This document shows positions 6,853 through 12,819 of a stretch of DNA of 18,908 nt, piece by piece. The DNA lies in assembly GCA_031259605.1 (NCBI GenBank), contig JAIRLE010000011.1, positions 1-18,908 on the forward strand, read 5' to 3'. The notes under the pieces are model-generated. The model saw only the letters and a list, made by a program, of their open reading frames with translations, was not told the origin of the DNA and ran no database searches. The position numbers and the translations under genes are program-made. This DNA comes from Zoogloeaceae bacterium (GTDB lineage Bacteria > Pseudomonadota > Gammaproteobacteria > Burkholderiales > Rhodocyclaceae). The first letter of the stretch is position 1. Each line of letters starts with the position of its first letter.

Positions 6853-7623
6853 ATGTCCGATACGTCTTCCGTTCCGCACATTATTCGCCAGGCGGCGGCT
6901 TCGCCGACTTTCAGTCCGCTTTATCGTCAAATCAAGACCCTGATGATGGACGCGCTGGGCGCGGGCGAATGGGAGCCGGGAGCGTTGATTCCCAGCGAAG
7001 CGGAGCTGGCGGCGCGGTTTGGCGTGAGCCAGGGCACGGTGCGCAAGGCTATTGACGAGATGTCCAGCGAGAACCTGCTGGTGCGACGTCAGGGCAAGGG
7101 TACCTTCGTGGCCTCGCATGGCGATCCGCACACCCGCTACCGTTTCTTGCGCTTGCGTCCCGACGATGGCCTGCCGCAGCAAAAGCACAGCCGGTCGCTT
7201 TCCTGTGGCGTACAGGCGGCGGATGCGGCGACGGCGGCGGCGTTGGTCATCCAACCCGGCGATCCGGTGGTGGCGGTCGAACGTTTGCTATGCTTTGACG
7301 CGCGTCCGGTCGTCTTTGACCAGATGTTCTTGCGAGCGGAAATTTTTGGCGAGCTGACGTTGGCGATGTTGGAGCAGGAAGGCCCCGTCACGTCGCTCTA
7401 CCGTTTTTTCGAGCAATGCTTCGGTGTGCACATGATTCGCGCCGAAGAACGGGTGCGGGCGGTAGCGGCGGCGGCGAGCGTGGCCAAACTGCTGGAAGTC
7501 GCGCCCGATGCGCCGCTGCTCCTCGTGGAACGGCGCGCGTATACCTACGCGGAGCGTCCGGTGGAATGGCGGCGCGGATTCTACACGACGGAGCGACATC
7601 ATTATTACAATGAACTTGGATGA
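6853..7623 (+). CDS. GntR-family (HutC/UTRA) transcriptional regulator
   Basis: A 256-residue DNA-binding regulator. The winged helix-turn-helix spans about 22-90: PLYRQIKTLM, then LIPSEAELAARFGVSQGTVR (45-64) as the recognition helices and RRQGKGTFVA (78-87) as the wing. The rest (about 95-250) has the UTRA ligand-binding layout, with DPVVAVERLLCFDARPVVFD and LLLVERRAYTYAERPVEWRR typical of the fold. A GntR gene just before sdhC is common in betaproteobacteria, so control of the sdh/gltA/suc block in response to a small carboxylate is likely; the ligand cannot be read here. The ATG at 6853 lacks a Shine-Dalgarno, so expression may be low. The palindrome upstream suggests autoregulation. Confidence 0.88.
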   Translation: MSDTSSVPHIIRQAAASPTFSPLYRQIKTLMMDALGAGEWEPGALIPSEAELAARFGVSQGTVRKAIDEMSSENLLVRRQGKGTFVASHGDPHTRYRFLRLRPDDGLPQQKHSRSLSCGVQAADAATAAALVIQPGDPVVAVERLLCFDARPVVFDQMFLRAEIFGELTLAMLEQEGPVTSLYRFFEQCFGVHMIRAEERVRAVAAAASVAKLLEVAPDAPLLLVERRAYTYAERPVEWRRGFYTTERHHYYNELG

Positions 7624-7674
7624 AAGCGTTTTTCGCGTGTTTGTGTAATAAGCAAGCGCGCTGTTTTTCAAAGG

Positions 7675-7680
7675 TATAAT
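7675..7680 (+). promoter_or_regulatory. Consensus -10 box for the sdh operon (candidate)
   Basis: A perfect TATAAT lies 74 bases before the preferred sdhC start. No good -35 hexamer is found at 16-18 bases (GCAAGC at 17), so the promoter would need an activator or a partly extended -10 (AGGTATAAT). Its position between GntR and sdhC makes it the best candidate for the sdh transcription start, near 7687. Confidence 0.4.
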
Positions 7681-7707
7681 CACTGGCCTTTTGGCTGTGT
7701 GCTGGTT

Positions 7708-7731
7708 GTCGGCGGTTTCTCGCCGGTTTTT
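7708..7731 (+). terminator. Terminator-like hairpin in the sdhC leader
   Basis: CGGCG (7710-7714) pairs with CGCCG (7721-7725) around a six-base loop, with wobble extension outward, followed by five T (7727-7731). It lies after the candidate -10 and ends 23 bases before the sdhC ATG. It can end the GntR transcript or act as an attenuator of sdh; no promoter fits between it and sdhC. Confidence 0.45.
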
Positions 7732-7754
7732 CCGAACCTTCGAGGATGATGTCC

Positions 7755-8150
7755 ATGAGTGAGTTGCGCATCCGGAAACGTCCGAAGTACCTGGACTTGT
7801 TTTCCATCATGTTTTCACTGCCCTTGCCGGGCGTGTTGTCCATTTTCCACCGCGTCAGCGGCGTGGGGCTTTTTCTGGTGCTGGCGCCGTTGCTCTGGCT
7901 GTTCCAGGCCAGTGTGACCTCGCCGGAAAGTTTCGAGTGTTTTGTCCGCGTCGCCGCGCATCCGGTGACGAAGTTGCTGTTCGCGGGGCTGATCTGGGCG
8001 TTCCTGCATCATTTTTGCGCGGGAATCCGCTTTCTGTTCATTGATCTTGACGTGGGCGTGGACCTGGCGGCGGCGCGGCGTTCCGCCGCGATCGTCTTTG
8101 GCGTCAGCCTGACGCTGACCGCGTTGATTTGCTGGAGGGTGCTGCTGTGA
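7755..8150 (+). CDS. sdhC: Succinate dehydrogenase cytochrome b556 subunit
   Basis: Membrane anchor of complex II; with SdhD it holds haem b and the ubiquinone site. The 131-residue protein has the N-terminal RPKYLDL, the quinone-site SIFHRVSG (conserved Ser and Arg), and HHFCAGIRFLFIDLD, where the second His aligns with the haem ligand (E. coli His84). Three transmembrane helices are visible. The Phe after GIR replaces the His of E. coli at that position, which is not the haem ligand. I chose the ATG at 7755, nine bases after GAGG (7742-7745); the ATGs at 7746 and 7749 are too close to that site. Its stop overlaps the sdhD start. Confidence 0.93.
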   Translation: MSELRIRKRPKYLDLFSIMFSLPLPGVLSIFHRVSGVGLFLVLAPLLWLFQASVTSPESFECFVRVAAHPVTKLLFAGLIWAFLHHFCAGIRFLFIDLDVGVDLAAARRSAAIVFGVSLTLTALICWRVLL

Positions 8151-8494
8151 TCAATCGCATCGTTGTCGGGGCGCACTATGGCCTCAAGGACTGGATCATC
8201 CAACGCGCCACGGCGGTCGTCATGGCTTTTTACAGTATCTTCATCGTGGCGGTTTTTCTGGCGCTCGGACCGGCGGATTTTGAGGTCTGGCGCAGCATTT
8301 TTGCCAATGGGCCGGTCAAGTTCTTTACTTTCCTGTTCGCGCTCTCGTTGTTTTATCACGCCTGGATTGGCGTCCGCGATCTGTGGATGGATTACATCAA
8401 ACCGGTGAGTGTGCGTCTCACCCTGCATGTGCTGACGATCCTGGCGCTGACGGGCTATACCGCCTGGATTGCCGCAATTCTCTGGAGACTGTAA
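8147..8494 (+). CDS. sdhD: Succinate dehydrogenase membrane anchor subunit
   Basis: Second membrane anchor of complex II, 115 residues with three transmembrane helices. FYHAWIGVRDLWMDYIKP contains the haem-ligand His (E. coli His71) and the quinone-site Asp-Tyr of the DYxKP motif. The GTG start at 8147 overlaps the sdhC stop (GTGA) and has an excellent ribosome site, GGAGGG (8134-8139), seven bases upstream; the in-frame TTG at 8129 lies before that site and is rejected. The next gene, sdhA, begins at the base after the stop, so the four subunits are translated together. Confidence 0.92.
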   Translation: MINRIVVGAHYGLKDWIIQRATAVVMAFYSIFIVAVFLALGPADFEVWRSIFANGPVKFFTFLFALSLFYHAWIGVRDLWMDYIKPVSVRLTLHVLTILALTGYTAWIAAILWRL

Positions 8495-10279
8495 ATGAGT
8501 GTTCCCATTCTTAAATTCGACGCGGTGGTCGTCGGCGCGGGCGGCGCGGGGTTGCGTTCCGCCATTCAGCTTTCCGAAGCCGGGTTGAAGACCGCCGTGC
8601 TCTCCAAGGTATTTCCCACCCGTTCGCACACCGTGGCCGCACAGGGAGGCGTTGCCGCTTCGCTCGGCAATTCCGAGGAAGATCACTGGCGCTGGCATAT
8701 GTACGACACCGTCAAGGGATCCGACTGGCTGGGCGACCAGGATTCCATCGAGTACATGTGCAAGAAGGCCGTGGAAGTGGTGGTCGATCTCGAACACTAC
8801 GGCATGCCGTTCGATCGCATCGACAACGGCAAGATCTACCAGCGTCCCTTTGGCGGACACATGTCCAACTTTGGCGAAAAGCCCGTGCGCCGCGCCTGCG
8901 CCGCCGCCGACCGCACCGGACACGCCATGCTGCATGCCATGTATCAGCGTAACGTCAAGGCCAACACCCAGTTCTTTGTCGAATGGATGGCGCTCGATCT
9001 GATCCTTGATGCCGAAGGCGTGGTGGTCGGTGTTTCCGCGATGGAGATGGAAACCGGCCAGATCGTGATTTTCCACGCCCGCGCGGTGATCTTTGCCACT
9101 GGCGGCTCAGGCCGCATCTTTGCTTTTTCCACCAACGCCTTCATCAATACCGGCGATGGGTTGGGCATGGCGGCGCGCGCGGGTGTTCCGCTCGAAGACA
9201 TGGAATTCTGGCAATTCCATCCGACCGGCGTCGCGGGCGCGGGTGTGTTGATTACCGAGGGTGTGCGCGGCGAGGGCGGCATTTTGAGAAACGCCAAAAA
9301 CGAGCGTTTCATGGAACGCTACGCGCCCAACGCCAAGGATCTGGCCTCGCGCGATGTGGTTTCCCGCGCCATGACCACCGAAATCAAGGAAGGGCGCGGC
9401 TGCGGACCGAACAAGGATTACGTGCTCCTGGACATTACTCAACTCGAACCGGAAAAGATCATGAAACGCCTGCCCGGCATCCGTGAGATTTCCATCCAGT
9501 TCGCGGGCGTCGATCCGATCAAGGCACCCATTCCCGTGGTGCCGACCGCGCATTACCAGATGGGCGGCATTCCCACGAGCTATGACGGGAGAGTCGTGGC
9601 GCTGGGCGCGGACGGCGGGAACGTCGTGGTGCCCGGTTTCTACGCGGCGGGCGAATGCGCCTGCGCTTCCGTGCATGGCGCGAACCGCCTGGGCACCAAT
9701 TCGCTCCTCGATCTCTTGGTTTTCGGCAAGTCGGCGGGCGATTCCGCCCTAGAAGACTTAAAGGGCGGCAAAGCGCACCGCGAGTTGCCGAAGGATGCCG
9801 CCGACCGCGCTCGCGAGCGGATCGATGCCATCGACCGGCGCCGGGGCGGCGTGAGCGTCCATGAGGCGCGGCAGGCGATTGCCCGCGCCATGCAGGATCA
9901 CGCCGGGGTGTTCCGCTTTGCCGACCTGCTGCACAAGGGGGTTGCGCAAATCCTGGAAGTCGAAAAAATGGTGCGCAATCTGGAGATCAAGGACAAGTCC
10001 TTGGTATGGAACACCGCGAGAGTGGAGGCGCTGGAAACCGAGAATCTGATCGAGGTCGCCAAGGCAACGATGATTTCCGCCGAAGCGAGGAAGGAATCGC
10101 GCGGCGCGCACGTGCGCGACGACGCGCCGGATACGCCGGAATTCCCCAACGGCAGAAACGACAAGGAATGGCTGAAGCACAGTCTCTGGTATCGGGAAGG
10201 CAACCGCGTCGCCTACAAGCCGGTGCGCCTCAAGCCCCTCACGGTCGAGACGGTCGCCCTGAAGACCCGGTCCTATTGA
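8495..10279 (+). CDS. sdhA: Succinate dehydrogenase flavoprotein subunit
   Basis: Catalytic subunit of complex II; it oxidises succinate to fumarate at covalently bound FAD on the cytoplasmic face. In 594 residues it shows GAGGAG (14-19) for FAD binding, RSHTVAAQGG with His45 as the FAD attachment residue, and the active-site set His242 (HPTG), Arg286 (SRDVVSRA), His353 (HYQMGG) and Arg398 (GANRLG), which match the E. coli enzyme within one position. GRNDKEWLKHSLWY is the typical C-terminal block. TGGAGA (8483-8488) is the ribosome site. Flavinylation needs SdhE, which is encoded downstream in the same cluster. Confidence 0.98.
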   Translation: MSVPILKFDAVVVGAGGAGLRSAIQLSEAGLKTAVLSKVFPTRSHTVAAQGGVAASLGNSEEDHWRWHMYDTVKGSDWLGDQDSIEYMCKKAVEVVVDLEHYGMPFDRIDNGKIYQRPFGGHMSNFGEKPVRRACAAADRTGHAMLHAMYQRNVKANTQFFVEWMALDLILDAEGVVVGVSAMEMETGQIVIFHARAVIFATGGSGRIFAFSTNAFINTGDGLGMAARAGVPLEDMEFWQFHPTGVAGAGVLITEGVRGEGGILRNAKNERFMERYAPNAKDLASRDVVSRAMTTEIKEGRGCGPNKDYVLLDITQLEPEKIMKRLPGIREISIQFAGVDPIKAPIPVVPTAHYQMGGIPTSYDGRVVALGADGGNVVVPGFYAAGECACASVHGANRLGTNSLLDLLVFGKSAGDSALEDLKGGKAHRELPKDAADRARERIDAIDRRRGGVSVHEARQAIARAMQDHAGVFRFADLLHKGVAQILEVEKMVRNLEIKDKSLVWNTARVEALETENLIEVAKATMISAEARKESRGAHVRDDAPDTPEFPNGRNDKEWLKHSLWYREGNRVAYKPVRLKPLTVETVALKTRSY

Positions 10280-10303
10280 AGAACGAAAAACGAGGAGAGA
10301 GAA

Positions 10304-11014
10304 ATGACGACACGCACAATGCAGTTCCGGATCTACCGCTACGATCCGGACAAGGACGAGCGTCCCTACATGCAGGATATTTCCGTGGAAGTCGATTCCA
10401 CCGACCGCAAACTCTTGGATGCCTTGACCAAACTGAAGGCCAAAGACGAGACGATTGCCTATCGCCGTTCCTGCCGCGAGGGGGTGTGCGGTTCGGACGC
10501 CATGAACATCAACGGCAAGAACGGCCTGGCCTGCCTCACCGAACTGGATTCCCTGAAACATCCGATTGTCCTGAAGCCCCTGCCGGGACTGCCGGTCATC
10601 CGCGACCTGGTCGTGGATATGACGCAATTCTTCAAGCAATACCATTCCATCAAACCCTACCTGGTCAACAACGATCCGCCGCCGGAGCGCGAGCGCCTGC
10701 AAACGCCGGAGGAACGCGAGGAATTGAACGGGCTTTACGAGTGCATTCTCTGCGCCTGTTGCTCGACCTCCTGTCCGTCGTTCTGGTGGAACCCGGACAA
10801 GTTCGTAGGGCCGGCGGGCTTGCTTGCCGCCTACCGTTTCCTGGCCGATACCCGGGACCAGGCGACCAGCGAGCGGCTCGACAACTTGGAAGACCCGTAC
10901 CGGCTGTTTCGTTGCCATACCATCATGAACTGCGTGGACGTTTGTCCCAAGGGCTTGAATCCCACGCGCGCCATTGGCAAGATTCGGGATATGATGGTGG
11001 CGCGGGCGGTCTGA
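10304..11014 (+). CDS. sdhB: Succinate dehydrogenase iron-sulfur subunit
   Basis: Electron-transfer subunit of complex II carrying three clusters. The [2Fe-2S] ligands are Cys57, Cys62, Asp65 and Cys77 in SCREGVCGSD...NGLAC; Asp at the third position is as in E. coli. [4Fe-4S] ligands are Cys147, Cys150, Cys153 and Cys214, and [3Fe-4S] ligands Cys157, Cys204 and Cys210, in CILCACCSTSC and CHTIMNCVDVCPKG. Length 236 is standard. A strong GAGGAGAG ribosome site precedes the ATG in the 24-base gap after sdhA. The stop overlaps the sdhE start by one base. Confidence 0.98.
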   Translation: MTTRTMQFRIYRYDPDKDERPYMQDISVEVDSTDRKLLDALTKLKAKDETIAYRRSCREGVCGSDAMNINGKNGLACLTELDSLKHPIVLKPLPGLPVIRDLVVDMTQFFKQYHSIKPYLVNNDPPPERERLQTPEEREELNGLYECILCACCSTSCPSFWWNPDKFVGPAGLLAAYRFLADTRDQATSERLDNLEDPYRLFRCHTIMNCVDVCPKGLNPTRAIGKIRDMMVARAV

Positions 11015-11259
11015 TGGAACGCGCCGAAATCGAGCGTCTCCGATGGCGCTGTACCCGCCGCGGAATGCTGGAAGTGGATATGGTTTTGGGGCGTTTCCTG
11101 GAAGATGCTTTTGGGAGACTCTCCGAATCCGAGCAGCGGGCTTTCATCGAGCTTGCTGATTACGACGACATGGCGTTGTGGCGCTTGATCAGTGCCCGGG
11201 ACGAGTGCGAAGATGCTCGCCTGGCGTCGATTGTCGCCATGTTGCGTGGATGCAGATAA
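11014..11259 (+). CDS. sdhE: FAD assembly factor SdhE (YgfY/Sdh5 family)
   Basis: A small 81-residue acidic protein that promotes covalent FAD attachment to SdhA. The family signature RGMLEVD (RGxxE) occurs in RWRCTRRGMLEVDMVLGRFL, followed by a conserved LSESEQRAFIELADYDDMAL helix pair and a W that packs in the fold (LWRLI). The ATG at 11014 shares its A with the sdhB TGA, so translation is coupled. Its place right after sdhB is the normal betaproteobacterial order and confirms the assignment. Confidence 0.93.
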   Translation: MERAEIERLRWRCTRRGMLEVDMVLGRFLEDAFGRLSESEQRAFIELADYDDMALWRLISARDECEDARLASIVAMLRGCR

Positions 11260-11262
11260 AAA

Positions 11263-11277
11263 GGGAGGGTAGGGTGG
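11263..11277 (+). other. G-rich tract after sdhE
   Basis: Three GGG runs and a final GG (11263-11265, 11267-11269, 11272-11274, 11276-11277) are separated by one or two bases. With only two G in the last run it is a near-miss for a canonical G-quadruplex. It starts four bases after the sdhE stop codon on the coding strand. Confidence 0.35.
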
Positions 11278-11315
11278 ATGTTGGCTTTCCGGCATTTCAT
11301 CCGCCTGCATGCCTC

Positions 11316-11346
11316 GCGTCCCGGGTCTGTTTTCCGGGGCGCTTTT
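11316..11346 (+). terminator. Strong terminator-like hairpin 35 bases before gltA
   Basis: GCGTCCCGG (11316-11324) pairs with CCGGGGCGC (11334-11342) over nine pairs with one G-U, a nine-base loop, and TTTTGCTT follows. The remaining 35 bases to the gltA ATG hold the ribosome site and are too short for a promoter, so any gltA transcript must pass through it. It may be a partial terminator that lowers gltA relative to sdh, or an attenuator. Confidence 0.55.
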
Positions 11347-11377
11347 GCTTCAACATGACCACAACAGGAGAATACAC

Positions 11378-12670
11378 ATGACATCCGAACGCATCGCAAT
11401 ATTGAACGTAGACGGGAACACCATTGAATTGCCGGTGCTCACGCCAACGCACGGCAATGACTGCGTCGACATTCGCGCGCTGGGCGGCAAGGCCGGGATG
11501 TTTACCTATGACTCCGGTTTTTTGTCGACCGCAAGCTGCAAATCCGCTATTGCCTACATCGACGGCGACAAGGGCGAACTGCTGTACCGGGGCTATCCCA
11601 TCGAGCAATTGGCCGAACAGTGCAATTTCCTGGAAGTCGCCTACCTGCTGAAAAACGGTGAGCTGCCCACAGCCGCGCAGAAATCCGATTTTGAAAACAC
11701 CATCCGGCGGCACACGCTGGTGCATGACCAGTTGACCCGCTTCTACAATGGTTTTCGCCGGGACGCGCATCCGATGGCGGTGATGACCGGCGTGGTCGGG
11801 GCGCTTTCCGCTTTTTATCACGACGCCATGAACTTTTCCGCGGTCGAGCATCGCAACATGAGCTTCAACCGCATCATCGCCAAACTGCCGACCATCGTGG
11901 CAATGGCCTACAAGTACAACAGCGGCCTGCCGTTCATGTACCCAAGGAACGATCTCGGCTATGTCGAGAACTTCATGTACATGATGTTCGGCACACCTTG
12001 CGAGGAATACAAGCCCAGCCCGGTGCTGGCGCGCGCGCTCGACGTGATTTTCATCCTGCATGCCGACCACGAGCAGAACGCTTCCACGTCCACGGTGCGC
12101 CTGGCGGGTTCCTCCGGCGCGAATCCGTTCGCCTGCATCGCGGCGGGCATCGCCTGCCTGTGGGGGCCGGCGCACGGCGGGGCGAACGAAGCCTGTCTGA
12201 AGATGCTGGAGGAAATCGGCGACGTTTCCCGCGTCGGCGAATTCATCGAACGCGCCAAGGACAAGAACGATCCCTTCAAGCTGATGGGTTTCGGTCATCG
12301 CGTCTACAAGAACTTCGATCCGCGCGCCAAGCTGATGCGTAAAGTCTGCCGCGAAGTGCTGACCGAACTGGGACTGGAAAACGATCGCCTGTTCAGACTG
12401 GCGCTGGCGCTGGAAAAGATCGCCTTGGAAGACGAGTATTTCATCGAGAAGAAACTCTATCCGAACGTGGATTTCTATTCTGGCATCGTGCAAAAGGCGA
12501 TTGGCATTCCCACTTCGATGTTTACCTGCATTTTCGCCTTGGCGCGCACGGCGGGCTGGATGGCGCAGTGGGAGGAGATGCTCACCGACCCTGAATACAA
12601 AATCGGGCGTCCGCGCCAGCTTTACATCGGCACGGCGCGGCGCGATGTCGTGCCGCTGGAAAAACGCTGA
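11378..12670 (+). CDS. gltA: Citrate synthase
   Basis: A type II (hexameric, NADH-sensitive type) citrate synthase condensing acetyl-CoA and oxaloacetate. The 430-residue protein has the catalytic triad His266 (LWGPAHGGANE), His307 (MGFGHRVYKNFDPR) and Asp365 (YPNVDFYSGI). The N-terminal beta domain with MFTYDSGFLSTASCKS is typical of the Gram-negative type. I chose the ATG at 11378, seven bases after AGGAG (11366-11370); the in-frame ATG at 11309 lies inside the hairpin region and lacks a ribosome site. It sits between sdhE and sucA as in other betaproteobacteria. Confidence 0.97.
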   Translation: MTSERIAILNVDGNTIELPVLTPTHGNDCVDIRALGGKAGMFTYDSGFLSTASCKSAIAYIDGDKGELLYRGYPIEQLAEQCNFLEVAYLLKNGELPTAAQKSDFENTIRRHTLVHDQLTRFYNGFRRDAHPMAVMTGVVGALSAFYHDAMNFSAVEHRNMSFNRIIAKLPTIVAMAYKYNSGLPFMYPRNDLGYVENFMYMMFGTPCEEYKPSPVLARALDVIFILHADHEQNASTSTVRLAGSSGANPFACIAAGIACLWGPAHGGANEACLKMLEEIGDVSRVGEFIERAKDKNDPFKLMGFGHRVYKNFDPRAKLMRKVCREVLTELGLENDRLFRLALALEKIALEDEYFIEKKLYPNVDFYSGIVQKAIGIPTSMFTCIFALARTAGWMAQWEEMLTDPEYKIGRPRQLYIGTARRDVVPLEKR

Positions 12671-12679
12671 AGTCCCAAA

Positions 12680-12771
12680 GGAATGCGCGCGCAAGGCACG
12701 GCGGGATTCCCTTCTCCCGCAAGGGGGAGGATCGCGGGCGGAGCGCGCGCCTTCCTTGACGACGTTTTTTT
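12680..12771 (+). terminator. Long GC-rich hairpin with T-run between gltA and sucA
   Basis: Bases 12680-12692 pair with 12743-12755 (12 of 13 pairs, GCGCGCGC core), enclosing a smaller stem CTCCC/GGGAG (12714-12718, 12725-12729). Seven T follow at 12765-12771. The inner CTCCCGCAAGGGGGAG type of sequence is like small repeats common between genes of GC-rich proteobacteria. The ten-base gap before the T-run makes efficient termination uncertain. Confidence 0.45.
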
Positions 12772-12819
12772 GCATAGTCCTCTTGCCCTTCAACCCCATT
12801 GCCATCGGCGGAAAAAAGC

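Noticed and set aside
9758..10918. 386-codon minus-strand open frame
   Set aside because: Shadow of the sdhA end and sdhB.
11309..11377. In-frame upstream ATG for gltA
   Set aside because: It would run through the terminator-like hairpin, lacks a ribosome site, and family proteins start near MTSERIAIL.
12756..12784. TTGACG as a promoter -35 for sucA
   Set aside because: No acceptable -10 at 16-18 bases (CCTCTT at 17).
11297..12805. 502-codon minus-strand open frame
   Set aside because: Shadow of gltA.
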